Shown piece by piece: positions 53,998-63,113 of a stretch of 64,000 nt of DNA (the stretch's first letter is position 1; the number at the start of each line of letters is the position of its first letter). A program made the position numbers and the translations under genes. The notes beneath the pieces were generated by a model, which ran no database searches, was not told the origin of the DNA, and worked only from the letters and a program-made list of their open reading frames with translations. The DNA comes from Loktanella sp. DSM 29012 (GTDB taxonomy: Bacteria; Pseudomonadota; Alphaproteobacteria; Rhodobacterales; Rhodobacteraceae), in the NCBI RefSeq assembly GCF_900110705.1, contig NZ_FOEJ01000003.1:248001-312000 (forward strand). Reading direction: 5' to 3'.

Positions 53998-55021
53998 ACA
54001 TCGCTTCCAGATCGACGGTGCTGCGCTGGTTCAGATCGTCCTTGTGATCGGCGAGGAACGCATCTGCCGCCGCCCGTCCCGCCGCCTTGAGCCGGGCAAG
54101 GATGACCGGTTGCGGGATCGTCTTGGTCGCCACGTTCAGATTGTTCATCAGCGCGTCATCCTCGATCATGTGGATATTCGCGGCCTTCATCGTGCCACGT
54201 TGCAACGCGCCCTGTGCCAACAGCCGCTGCACAAACGCCACGGCCCGCAATTCACCCAACAATGACGTGTTGAACCCGATCTCGTTGATCCGGTTGCTGA
54301 TCGCCTCGGCGGTCTTTGGCACGTCGGCCCGCACCAGCGGGTTGATGTTCACGATCACGATGTCATCGGGCAATGTGGGCTGATACAGCGGAAACAGCGC
54401 CGGATTGCCAGTATAGCCGCCATCCCAATAGGCCTCGACCCGGCCGGTTTTCGGATCGTGAATCTCGACCGCCTTGAACAGTGTGGGCAGACAGGCCGAG
54501 GCCATCAGCGCCTCTGGTGTCAGCTCTGCCGCGCTGAAAACACGGATCTTGCCTGTGCGGACGTTGGTGGCCCCCACGTACAGCGCGGGGCCCCCGTCGC
54601 TGCAGATATCGTCGAACCGCATGTCGCGAACAATCCGCGCCAGCGGATTGGCAAAGATATCACCGTAGAGGTAGGGCGAGGTCATGCGTGCCACCGCGTC
54701 AAAGGCCATATAGGCGGGTGATATCGCAGTCGTGGCCGCAATCACCCCGGCCGCCGGACCCAATGCCTGCAACCAGGCCTGCGCATCAGGTGCATTGACC
54801 GCACCAACCTGTTCCCAGAACCAATCCAGATTGGCCCGCGCCGCATCGCGTCCACCCTGAACCATACCAGCCTTGAACGCAGCACCGTTCAGCGCCCCGG
54901 CCGAGGTGCCGGTAATGGCCGCCACCTCAATGTCGTCCTCGTCCAGGATGCGGTCGAGGACACCCCAGGTGAACGCGCCATGCGCGCCACCGCCCTGCAG
55001 CGCGAGGTTGATCCGCCTCAC
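53990..55021 (-). CDS. Patatin-like phospholipase
   Basis: The 343-residue protein has the patatin landmarks: oxyanion hole GGGAHGAF, nucleophile elbow GTSAG (in ITGTSAGALNG), and the dyad aspartate in DGGYTGN. Translation starts at a GTG (55021) overlapping the TGA of the 3-hydroxybutyrate dehydrogenase gene, so no ATG is needed. The pairing with that enzyme suggests a link to polyhydroxybutyrate or lipid turnover; some related genes are called PhaZ-linked esterases, but this is inference. Confidence 0.88.
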   Translation of the reverse strand: MRRINLALQGGGAHGAFTWGVLDRILDEDDIEVAAITGTSAGALNGAAFKAGMVQGGRDAARANLDWFWEQVGAVNAPDAQAWLQALGPAAGVIAATTAISPAYMAFDAVARMTSPYLYGDIFANPLARIVRDMRFDDICSDGGPALYVGATNVRTGKIRVFSAAELTPEALMASACLPTLFKAVEIHDPKTGRVEAYWDGGYTGNPALFPLYQPTLPDDIVIVNINPLVRADVPKTAEAISNRINEIGFNTSLLGELRAVAFVQRLLAQGALQRGTMKAANIHMIEDDALMNNLNVATKTIPQPVILARLKAAGRAAADAFLADHKDDLNQRSTVDLEAMFN

Positions 55022-55797
55022 AGTGCCGTCCAGCCGCCATCCACGCTGATGGTCGTGCCGGTGATCTGTGCGGCATGGTCCGAACACAGGAAAACGGTGG
55101 TGCCACCGATCTGTTCGACCGTGGCAAATTCCTTGGACGGCTGACGGTCCAGGATGACCTTCTCCTTGGCTTCGTCCTCGGTCATGTCGTATTTCTTGGC
55201 CGTGTCGGGAATCTGTGCCTCGACCAGCGGGGTCAGCACGTAGCCCGGACAGATCGCGTTGGCGGTGATGTCCTCTTTGGCGGTTTCCAAGGCCGTCACC
55301 TTGGTCAGACCTACGATGCCGTGTTTTGCCGCGACATAGGCGGATTTGTAGGGCGATGCGGTCAGACCGTGGGCGCTGGCGATATTCACCACTCGTCCCC
55401 ACCCTGCCTTGCGCATGATCGGCAGCGCCGCCGCCGTGGTATGGAACGCGCTGGACATGTTGATGGCGATGATCGCGTCCCATTTCGCAGTCGGGAAATC
55501 CTCGATCGGATCGACATGCTGAATGCCCGCGTTGTTGACCAGAATATCGCATTCACCCGCCTGCGCGATCAGATCACGGCAGGCGTCCGGCTTGCTCATG
55601 TCGGCGCTGATGTAGCGCACGGTCGTGTCAAATTCGGCTGCCATGTCGGCGGCCAGCTGATGATCCTCGGCGTTATCCGTGTAGGAATTCAGCACCACTG
55701 CTGCCCCTGCCTCTGCCAGGCTGCGCGCGACGCCAAGCCCGATCCCGGAATTCGATCCCGTCACGACGGCAGTCTTGCCGGTCAATGGCCTATTCAT
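55018..55797 (-). CDS. bdhA: 3-hydroxybutyrate dehydrogenase
   Basis: The 259-residue short-chain dehydrogenase has the NAD-binding TGSNSGIGLGVA, NNAGIQHVDPIEDFP, catalytic Ser in NIASAHG and Y-x3-K (YVAAKHG). The segments VTALETAKEDITANAICPGYVLTPLVEAQI and QPSKEFATVEQIG match BdhA, which oxidises 3-hydroxybutyrate to acetoacetate. The start at 55797 follows GAGGGA. Confidence 0.9.
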   Translation of the reverse strand: MNRPLTGKTAVVTGSNSGIGLGVARSLAEAGAAVVLNSYTDNAEDHQLAADMAAEFDTTVRYISADMSKPDACRDLIAQAGECDILVNNAGIQHVDPIEDFPTAKWDAIIAINMSSAFHTTAAALPIMRKAGWGRVVNIASAHGLTASPYKSAYVAAKHGIVGLTKVTALETAKEDITANAICPGYVLTPLVEAQIPDTAKKYDMTEDEAKEKVILDRQPSKEFATVEQIGGTTVFLCSDHAAQITGTTISVDGGWTAL

Positions 55798-55987
55798 GGT
55801 GATTCCCTCATCCATTTTGCAGTTGCAGCAAAGATAATGCGCTCAGGCAACAGAACCAAGTCCGCGATGCCGAACCGTAAAGTGAGTCTTTTGCGACTCA
55901 CCCTCAAGGACTTTTGCAAAAAGGCCGAATCACCGGGTTGCCGGATGATTCGTCACCCGCTAAACCCTTCGCAACAGCTGCCTCAGA

Positions 55988-56016
55988 CCAAAAAAAACCC
56001 CGGCCGAAGCCGGGGT
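55988..56016 (-). terminator. Strong minus-strand terminator without a cognate gene
   Basis: ACCCCGGC, the tetraloop TTCG and GCCGGGGT form an eight-bp stem followed by eight T residues on the minus strand. On the plus strand the A-run precedes the stem, so it works only in the minus direction. Confidence 0.85.
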
Positions 56017-56100
56017 GTAGTTATTGAGGCAGGTTTCATACAGGCAAGAAACCTATCGAGCAGTGACCTCTGTATAGGAGATTCTGCGCCGGGGTGGAAG
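55990..56100 (-). ncRNA. Candidate small RNA upstream of bdhA
   Basis: The 376-base gap at 55798-56173 holds no supported protein gene. On the minus strand it contains a hairpin GGTTTC / GAAACC inside a GAGG / CCTC helix (about 56020-56070), then an excellent terminator at 55988-56016. Since the terminator lies before bdhA and no minus-strand gene lies above it until after the plus-strand gene at 56174, it must end an independent short transcript. The 5' end is a guess; no strong promoter was identified. A 75-codon frame overlaps it (56210-55983) but looks incidental. Confidence 0.5.
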
Positions 56101-56173
56101 CTAAAAGTTTGAATTAGCTGGAAACCCTCTTTAGCAATATCTGCAACAATAGGTTTCGCAGGGGACAACCAGC

Positions 56174-57979
56174 ATGAGCAGACTATTTTCCGCAACCACC
56201 GCACTGGCACTCGCCTGGGCCGCGACCGGGGCTATGGCCGACGGACACGGCATTGCGATGTATGGTGAACCCGCCCTGCCCGCCGATTTCGCACATTTTC
56301 CCTATGCAAACCCGGATGCACCGACGGGTGGCCGGATCGTCACGGCAGAGGTCGGCACCTTTGACAGCCTGAACCCCTATATCCAAAAGGGATCGGTGCC
56401 CTGGCAACTGCGTTATATCATTGGTGAAAGCCTGATGGTCCGCAGTCTGGACGAGCCCTTCACCCTCTACGGTCAGCTTGCGTCGGGCGTTCAGACCGCC
56501 GATGACCGGTCATGGGTCGAATTTACCCTGAACCCCGCCGCCATGTTTTCGGACGGCAGCCCGGTCACGGTCGAAGACGTGATCTGGTCGTTTGAAATCC
56601 TCGGCACCCAAGGCCACGGTCGCTACCGGGGGTTCTGGGAAAAGGTCGCAAGCCTGGAAGAAGTATCGCCCGGCACGATCCGGTTCACCTTCAACACCGA
56701 GGATCGCGAACTTGCCCTGCTGGCCGGCATGCGTCCCATCCTGAAAAAGGCACAATGGGACGGTGTGGATTTCGCTGAATCCGGTATCGATATCGTGCCA
56801 ATCACCTCCGGTCCCTACGTGATCGACGATTTCGAGGTTGGCCGTTTCGTCTCGTTCAAACGCAACCCGGATTACTGGGGGGCCGATGTGCTGGCGACCG
56901 AGGCGGGATTGCATAATCTCGATGAAATCCGGCTGGAATTCTTTGGCGATGAAACCGCCGCATTCGAGGCGTTCAAGACCGGAGAGGTCAATTCCAACCG
57001 CGAATTCAACGTCGCCCGTTGGGACAGTCAGTATGATTTCCCGGCAGCACAAGCGGGCGATGTGGTCAAATCAATCCTGCCGCACGCACGTCCTTCGGGC
57101 ATGACGGGTTTCGTGATGAACAGCCGCCAACCGCAGTTTGCGGACTGGCGCGTGCGCGACGCCTTGCTGCACGCGTTCAATTTCGAATTCATCAATGAAA
57201 CCATGACAGGCAGTGCGCAGCCGCGCATCACCTCTTATTGGTCGAATTCACCGCTGGGCATGGCTGACGGTCCGGCAACCGGTCGCGTGGCGGAACTTCT
57301 TGCACCCTTTGCGGATGATCTGCTGCCCGGCGCGCTGGACGGCTATACCCTGCCCGTGTCGGACGGAACCGAACGCAACCGCGCAGGCACCGCAGCCGCA
57401 TTGGCCCAGATGGAGGCCGCAGGCTATACCATCCAGAACGGTGTGATGTCGGACGCGGACGGCAATCCGTTCAGCTTTGAAATCCTGCTGGAAACCGGTG
57501 CATCCGAAAATCAGGCCATCATCGACATGTACACCCAGTCGCTGGGACGCATCGGGATCACGCCGACGATCAGCGTGGTCGACGGCGCCCAGTACAAGGA
57601 ACGGACCGACGCGCTTGATTTCGACATGACCTACTACCGTGTCGGCCTGTCACTTTCGCCCGGGAACGAACAGTATTTTTATTTCGGTCAGGCGACAGCC
57701 GACGAACCGGGCACCCGCAACCTGATGGGCATCAAATCCGATGCCGTCGATACCATGATCGGCAACCTGCTCACCTCTGAATCCCAGGATGACTTTGTCG
57801 CATCGGTCAAGGCGCTGGACCGCATCCTGACCAGCGGGCGCTACGTGATCCCGATCTACCAGTGGAACATCAGCCGGATCGCCCATGCCAAGGAGTTGAG
57901 CTATCCCGAAACGCTGCCGATCTTTGGCGACTGGCCCGGCTGGCAGCCTGACGTCTGGTGGTGGAACGCGGCGGAATGA
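56174..57979 (+). CDS. YejA-like extracellular solute-binding protein
   Basis: The 601-residue periplasmic protein has a signal peptide (MSRLFSATTALALAWAATGAMA) and the family 5 peptide-binding fold, with HGIAMYGEPALPADFAHFPYANPDAPTGG close to YejA, the binding protein for microcin C-like peptides. The start follows a GGGGACAACCAGC purine stretch. The yejBEF permease/ATPase genes are not adjacent; instead a tiny lipoprotein gene overlaps its stop. Confidence 0.88.
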   Translation: MSRLFSATTALALAWAATGAMADGHGIAMYGEPALPADFAHFPYANPDAPTGGRIVTAEVGTFDSLNPYIQKGSVPWQLRYIIGESLMVRSLDEPFTLYGQLASGVQTADDRSWVEFTLNPAAMFSDGSPVTVEDVIWSFEILGTQGHGRYRGFWEKVASLEEVSPGTIRFTFNTEDRELALLAGMRPILKKAQWDGVDFAESGIDIVPITSGPYVIDDFEVGRFVSFKRNPDYWGADVLATEAGLHNLDEIRLEFFGDETAAFEAFKTGEVNSNREFNVARWDSQYDFPAAQAGDVVKSILPHARPSGMTGFVMNSRQPQFADWRVRDALLHAFNFEFINETMTGSAQPRITSYWSNSPLGMADGPATGRVAELLAPFADDLLPGALDGYTLPVSDGTERNRAGTAAALAQMEAAGYTIQNGVMSDADGNPFSFEILLETGASENQAIIDMYTQSLGRIGITPTISVVDGAQYKERTDALDFDMTYYRVGLSLSPGNEQYFYFGQATADEPGTRNLMGIKSDAVDTMIGNLLTSESQDDFVASVKALDRILTSGRYVIPIYQWNISRIAHAKELSYPETLPIFGDWPGWQPDVWWWNAAE

Positions 57980-58104
57980 AGCTGCGCACCCTGTTGTTGC
58001 TGGCGGTCGTGGCCGCCAGCGCATGCACACCGGCACGCATCGTCGGCAACACCGCCATCGGCGCAGGGCAAGTGGCACTTGGGGCGGCCGACATCGTGAT
58101 CTGA
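57976..58104 (+). CDS. 42-residue lipoprotein
   Basis: The frame begins ATGA over the stop of the binding-protein gene and encodes MKLRTLLLLAVVAASAC, a compact lipoprotein signal with the modified cysteine at residue 17, then 25 residues (TPARIVGNTAIGAGQVALGAADIVI) rich in Gly and Ala. The size and composition recall entericidin-like or other small envelope lipoproteins. Coupled translation with the binding protein is likely. Confidence 0.7.
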   Translation: MKLRTLLLLAVVAASACTPARIVGNTAIGAGQVALGAADIVI

Positions 58105-58340
58105 CCCCGGGCCGCGGATCGACCGGGACACAGCTGCGTGCAGATGGCGGGTTGCGGTTGCACTTGTGATCCATGCGGCCTATGCGTGCCGTTCATTGAC
58201 CAGCTAAACGGACCGGCTGTCACCCACGACCGCCGCGTTTGCCGGGTTTCACCCGGCCGACGCGATGATCCTTTTGGTGATGCACCACGCCGGAACCGCA
58301 GTGACCGGATCGTTCTGTCCACGCTTTGCGCGAACGGAAC

Positions 58341-58365
58341 GGAACTGAAACGTCCGCCGACGGTT
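58341..58365 (+). promoter_or_regulatory. ECF-type promoter candidate before the CsbD-like gene
   Basis: GGAAC, 16 bases, then GGTT resembles the alphaproteobacterial general-stress EcfG promoter (GGAAC-N16/17-CGTT) with one mismatch. The start of transcription would lie about 30 bases before the ATG. The rest of 58105-58400 holds a small GCCGGGT / ACCCGGC hairpin and no gene. Confidence 0.3.
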
Positions 58366-58399
58366 GGTCCCGTAACGACACAATTCAAGGAGTTTTCAC

Positions 58400-58744
58400 A
58401 TGCAATGGAGAGACGTTTCCGATAACTGGACCGCATACATCCCCCGCATTCTGACGCAGTGGCCCGGCCTGAACGAGGCAGAGGTACAAAGCCTTGACGG
58501 CGACCAGGATGCCTTTATCGACTATCTGTCCAAATCCAAGGGCGAGGACCGCGTCGCAGCCCAGATGGAACTGGCCGACTGGCTGATGGGCGGAGAGCCG
58601 ATCGATGTCACCATGGACGCGCAAAATGACAACGCGCAGATCATGTCCAGCGCGGAAAACGTCCCCGCAGGCGAAGACACGCTGTCCGACGACGCGAAAT
58701 TCGGCGCTGAAAACGCCAATGCAACCCCCGTCGGCCGCACCTGA
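58400..58744 (+). CDS. CsbD/YjbJ-like stress protein
   Basis: The 114-residue protein opens with MQWRDVSDNWTAYIPRILTQWPGLNEAEVQSLDGDQDAFIDYLS, which parallels the YjbJ pattern of a tryptophan, a WGKL-like turn, and a helix with GxRDxLxxxI, ending in MELADW. The last ~45 residues are an acidic tail without a match. CsbD-like proteins accumulate under stress; their activity is unknown. AAGGAG stands upstream and a hairpin follows. Confidence 0.7.
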   Translation: MQWRDVSDNWTAYIPRILTQWPGLNEAEVQSLDGDQDAFIDYLSKSKGEDRVAAQMELADWLMGGEPIDVTMDAQNDNAQIMSSAENVPAGEDTLSDDAKFGAENANATPVGRT

Positions 58745-58755
58745 TCGACAACGCG

Positions 58756-58776
58756 GGGCCGGATATGTTCCGGCCC
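58756..58776 (+). terminator. Hairpin after the CsbD-like gene
   Basis: GGGCCGGA / TCCGGCCC with a five-base loop lies 12 bases beyond the stop. The T-tract is poor, so termination may be partial. The remaining ~190 bases before the next gene show nothing else clear. Confidence 0.5.
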
Positions 58777-58965
58777 TGACGTATCTTGCAGATGATCCCT
58801 GTGCAGGATTGATCCGCACCCCCAGATTTCCCCGCATCAACCATCGCCGCACATCCCAAACCGGGGGCTGCGGTCTTTTATGTTGCGTCAGACCTGCTAG
58901 ACCGTGCAGGCGTCCGCGCATTCAGAATTCACGGTGCCATTTGCGCCCAGACTGGGAGACCCGCC

Positions 58966-59610
58966 ATGATCAAGCTTGATATCATGTCAGATCCGATTTG
59001 CCCGTGGTGCTATATCGGCAAGGCAAATCTGTTTGCAGCGTTGGCGCAGGTCCCGGATCACCCCCTTGTACTGGAATGGCATCCGTTCCAGTTGAACCCG
59101 GACATGCCTGCGGCCGGCATGGACCGCCGCACCTATCTGGAAACAAAATTCGGCGGCAAGGAGGGCGCGGTCAAGGCCTACGCCCCCATCGTCGAACACG
59201 CACAAAAGGCTGGTCTGACGATCAATTTCGACGCCATGACCCGCACGCCCAACACGCTGGATGCCCACCGCCTGATCCATTGGGCGGGCATCGAACAGCG
59301 CCAGACCTTTGTGGTGGACCTGTTGTTCAAGGCCTATTTCATAGATGGCCGCGATATCGGCGATCACGAGGTGCTGACCGACATCGCGGATACCGCCGAG
59401 ATGGACGCCAGCGTGGTGGGCAAGCTCTTGGCGTCAGACGCCGACACAGACGACATTCGAAAGCGTGACGCGCATAGCCGCGAAATGGGGGTCAGCGCCG
59501 TGCCGACGTTCATCGTGGCCAATCAGCACGCGGTTCCCGGCGCCCAGCCTGTCGACACCTGGGTACAGATCATCACCGACCTGCAACAGGCCATCGCGAC
59601 GGACGCCTGA
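58966..59610 (+). CDS. DsbA-family (FrnE-like) oxidoreductase
   Basis: The 214-residue cytoplasmic thioredoxin-fold protein has the active-site pair in SDPICPWCYIGK and the cis-proline loop GVSAVPTFIV. It resembles FrnE and 2-hydroxychromene-2-carboxylate isomerase relatives and probably acts in disulfide or glutathione chemistry under oxidative stress. There is no signal peptide. Confidence 0.88.
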   Translation: MIKLDIMSDPICPWCYIGKANLFAALAQVPDHPLVLEWHPFQLNPDMPAAGMDRRTYLETKFGGKEGAVKAYAPIVEHAQKAGLTINFDAMTRTPNTLDAHRLIHWAGIEQRQTFVVDLLFKAYFIDGRDIGDHEVLTDIADTAEMDASVVGKLLASDADTDDIRKRDAHSREMGVSAVPTFIVANQHAVPGAQPVDTWVQIITDLQQAIATDA

Positions 59611-59626
59611 CGGCATCCGCCCCGTT

Positions 59627-62600
59627 TCAGGACTTGGCCTGCGCCACCTTGGCCAGCTTGGCCGCCAGATCGCGTGCGATATTGAACGCACCCTGCACCT
59701 TGGTCTTTTCCTTGGACCAGTCCTGCATGACCACGATCTTGTTGTCCTTGACCTTGGCCTGCCCCTTGTAGTCGCCGATGAATTCGACCAGCCCGGCGGG
59801 ATTGGCGAATTTGTCGTTGTGGAACCTGATCGTGGCGCCCTTGGGACCTGCATCCATTGACGCGATCCCGGCCTTCTTGCACATGCCCTTGATCCGCACG
59901 ACCAACAGCAGGGTGTTGACCTCCTTGGGCAGCGGCCCGAACCGGTCGATCAGTTCGGCTGCAAACCCTTCGAGTTCGACCTTGGTCGTCAGGTCGGACA
60001 GACGACGGTACAGCCCCAGACGCACATCCAGATCGGGCACATAATCCTCTGGTATCAGCACCGGCAGGCCCAGATTCAGCTGCGGCGACCACTCGCCGTC
60101 ATCCTGCAATCCTTCGGCCTGACCCGACTTGATCGCGTTGATCTGGTCCTCCAGCATCTGCTGATACAGCTCGTAGCCGACCTCGCGCATCTGGCCTGAC
60201 TGTTCCTCGCCCAGCAGGTTGCCCGCGCCACGAATGTCCAGATCCTGCGAGGCCAGCGTGAACCCGGCCCCCAGACTGTCGAGACTGGCCAGCACCCGTA
60301 GGCGTTTCTGGGCCGTGTCGGTCAGTTTCTGACGTGGCTTCGTCGTCAGATAGGCATAGGCGCGGGTCTTGGACCGACCCACACGCCCCCTGATCTGATA
60401 GAGCTGCGACAGGCCGAACATATCCGACCGCCAGACGATCATCGTATTGGCCGTGGGGATATCCAGGCCGGATTCCACGATCGTGGTCGCCATCAGCACA
60501 TCGTATTTGCCATCGTAGAACGCGTTCATCCGGTCGTCGAGTTCGCCCGCCGCCATCTGGCCCGTCGCGGTGACATAGCTGACCTCCGGCACCTCGCGTT
60601 TCAGCCAGTCCTCCATTTCGGCCATGTCCGAAATGCGCGGCACCACAAAGAACGACTGCCCGCCGCGATAATGTTCGCGCAGCAGCGCCTCGCGGATGGT
60701 AATCGTGTCGAACTCTGACACATAGGTGCGGATCGCAAGACGGTCGATCGGCGGTGTGCCGATGATCGACAGATCACGCACGCCAGACAGCGACAGTTGC
60801 AGGGTGCGCGGGATCGGCGTGGCCGTCAGCGTCAACACATGCACATCCGTGCGCAACGATTTCAGCCGTTCCTTGTGCTGGACACCGAATTTCTGTTCCT
60901 CATCAATGACAAGCAGGCCGAGGTTGCGGAATTTGACGGACTTGGCCAACAGCGCATGGGTGCCGACGACGATATCCACCGATCCGTCGGCGATGCCCGC
61001 ACGGGTCTTGGCGGCGTCACCGGCGCTGACGAACCGTGACAGGGGCCGCACGTTGACCGGAAAACCCCGGAAACGCTCGGCAAAGCTTTGATAATGCTGA
61101 CGTGCAAGCAGGGTTGTCGGCGCAATGATCGCCACCTGCACCCCCGACAACGCCGCGACGAATGCCGCACGGATCGCGACCTCGGTCTTGCCGAACCCGA
61201 CGTCGCCGCAGATCAGACGATCCATCGGCGTGCCCGCCTCGAGGTCCGTCAGAACATCGTCGATGGCTGACAGCTGGTCATCGGTTTCCGCATAGGGGAA
61301 CCGCGCAAGAAACTGGTCCCACAGACCGTCCGTCGGTTCCAGTACGGGTGCCGTGCGCAGGGCACGTTCGGCCGCAACCCGGATCAGACGTTCCGCAATC
61401 TGGCGGATACGTTCCTTCAGGCGGGCCTTTTTCGCCTGCCAGGCGCCGCCGCCCAGCTTGTCCAGCAGACCTTCGTCATGGCCGTATTTCGACAGCAGTT
61501 CGATATTCTCGACCGGAAGATACAGTTTTGAATTTTCGGCATATTCCAGCGTCAGACATTCGTGCGCCGCCCCCAGTGCGGTGACGACCTCCAGCCCGAT
61601 GAACCGCCCGACACCGTGATCGACATGGACCACCAGATCACCGGGGGCCAGCGCGTTGGCCTCGGTCAGGAAATTATCGGCGCGGCGCTTGCGCTTGGTC
61701 TGGCGGATCAGCCGGTCACCCAGCACATCCTGTTCGGAAATCACCGTGATGCCCGGCGCCTCGAACCCCGCATCCAGCGCCCAGACCGCAAGATGCACGC
61801 CGGATTTTCCGACACGGGTGAAATCGCTGACCGGGATCACCTCGCCGATCCCCTCATCCTCGATCAGGCCGGTCAGGCGTTCACGCGCACCTTCGGAATA
61901 GCTGGCGATGACGACCGGACCCTCGGCCACCTTTGCCCTGACATGACCGGCCAAGGCACCGAACAGACTCAGGTTTTCCTGTTGGCGTTCGGGCGCGAAA
62001 TTGCGACCCGGGCGCCCGCCCGCATTGATGACGCCCACGCCGGTGGCCTGCGGGTTGGGGTTGAATTGCAACACCCGCCGCGCGGCCAGCGCCGCATCCC
62101 AGGCCGCATCATCCAGATACAATCCCTGCGGCGGTGCAGGTTTATAGACGGAATCCATCCGGCCCTTTTGTTTCAGCGCGTGCATCCGGGTTTCGTACTG
62201 ATCCGCGATACTGTCCCAGCGTGCGATGCGCTGCGCGCTGGTCTGATCGTCCAGCGTGACCGTCACACCAGGCAGATAATCGAACAGCGTTTCCAGATCG
62301 TCCTGAAAAAACGCAAGCCAGTGTTCCACGCCCTGATGTTTGCGCCCGGCGCTGACGGCCTCGTACAGCGGGTCATCCGTGCCCGCCGCGCCGAATTCGA
62401 TGCGATAGTTCTGCCGGAACCGCGTGATCGCGGCCTCGTCCAGAATGACCTCTGACACCGGGGCCAGTTCGATCTCGGACAGTTTTTCGGTGGTGCGCTG
62501 CGTGATCGGATCAAACCGTCGCGCGCCGTCCAGCACGTCACCGAACAGATCCAGCCGGATCGGGCCGGATTGTCCCGGTGGATAGATGTCGATGATGCCG

Positions 62601-63076
62601 CCGCGCACGGCATAGTCGCCCGCTTCCATCACGGTGGGGCTTTGGGTGAAACCCATGCGTGTCAGGAACTGGCGCAACGCGCCTTCGTCAACGCGGGCCC
62701 CCACACGTGCGGTGAATGCCGCCTCGCGCAAGGTTGCACGGGCAGGCACGCGCTGGGTCGCGGCATTCAGCGTGGTCAGCAGCACGAACCGGTCGGGCAT
62801 CCCGTGCACCAGTCCCGCCAGCGTCGCCATCCGCTGCGCCGAGATATCGGCGTTGGGCGACACCCGGTCGTAGGGCAGGCAATCCCACGCCGGAAAGGTG
62901 AAAACCGGCATATCGGGGGCAAAGAACGCAAGGGCGGCCTGCATCGCGGCCAATCGCTTGTCATCGCGTGCGACGTGGACGACGGGCCGGCCGGACTTTT
63001 CCAGCTCTGACAGGATCAGTCTGGCGTCAAACCCTTCGGGTGCGCCGCTGACGGTGATGTGCGATGTATCTGACAT
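59627..63076 (-). CDS. mfd: Transcription-repair coupling factor
   Basis: The 1149-residue ATPase removes stalled RNA polymerase and recruits UvrA. Domain order is clear: UvrB-like N-terminal module, RNA polymerase-interacting domain (ALAPGDLVVHVDHGVGRFIGLE), helicase domain with Walker A GDVGFGKTEVAIRA and DEEQ box (VIDEEQKFGVQHKERLK), motif VI (QIRGRVGRSKTRAYAY), and C-terminal domain 7. The start at 63076 is the methionine of MSDTSHITVSG. Confidence 0.96.
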   Translation of the reverse strand: MSDTSHITVSGAPEGFDARLILSELEKSGRPVVHVARDDKRLAAMQAALAFFAPDMPVFTFPAWDCLPYDRVSPNADISAQRMATLAGLVHGMPDRFVLLTTLNAATQRVPARATLREAAFTARVGARVDEGALRQFLTRMGFTQSPTVMEAGDYAVRGGIIDIYPPGQSGPIRLDLFGDVLDGARRFDPITQRTTEKLSEIELAPVSEVILDEAAITRFRQNYRIEFGAAGTDDPLYEAVSAGRKHQGVEHWLAFFQDDLETLFDYLPGVTVTLDDQTSAQRIARWDSIADQYETRMHALKQKGRMDSVYKPAPPQGLYLDDAAWDAALAARRVLQFNPNPQATGVGVINAGGRPGRNFAPERQQENLSLFGALAGHVRAKVAEGPVVIASYSEGARERLTGLIEDEGIGEVIPVSDFTRVGKSGVHLAVWALDAGFEAPGITVISEQDVLGDRLIRQTKRKRRADNFLTEANALAPGDLVVHVDHGVGRFIGLEVVTALGAAHECLTLEYAENSKLYLPVENIELLSKYGHDEGLLDKLGGGAWQAKKARLKERIRQIAERLIRVAAERALRTAPVLEPTDGLWDQFLARFPYAETDDQLSAIDDVLTDLEAGTPMDRLICGDVGFGKTEVAIRAAFVAALSGVQVAIIAPTTLLARQHYQSFAERFRGFPVNVRPLSRFVSAGDAAKTRAGIADGSVDIVVGTHALLAKSVKFRNLGLLVIDEEQKFGVQHKERLKSLRTDVHVLTLTATPIPRTLQLSLSGVRDLSIIGTPPIDRLAIRTYVSEFDTITIREALLREHYRGGQSFFVVPRISDMAEMEDWLKREVPEVSYVTATGQMAAGELDDRMNAFYDGKYDVLMATTIVESGLDIPTANTMIVWRSDMFGLSQLYQIRGRVGRSKTRAYAYLTTKPRQKLTDTAQKRLRVLASLDSLGAGFTLASQDLDIRGAGNLLGEEQSGQMREVGYELYQQMLEDQINAIKSGQAEGLQDDGEWSPQLNLGLPVLIPEDYVPDLDVRLGLYRRLSDLTTKVELEGFAAELIDRFGPLPKEVNTLLLVVRIKGMCKKAGIASMDAGPKGATIRFHNDKFANPAGLVEFIGDYKGQAKVKDNKIVVMQDWSKEKTKVQGAFNIARDLAAKLAKVAQAKS

Positions 63077-63113
63077 GGTTGCGGAACTACGCTGCACCCC
63101 GCCGGTGTCAAGG

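Noticed and set aside
55983-56210. A 75-codon minus-strand frame across the candidate small RNA
   Set aside because: It has no ribosome site, overlaps the start of the plus-strand binding-protein gene, and runs into the terminator stem.
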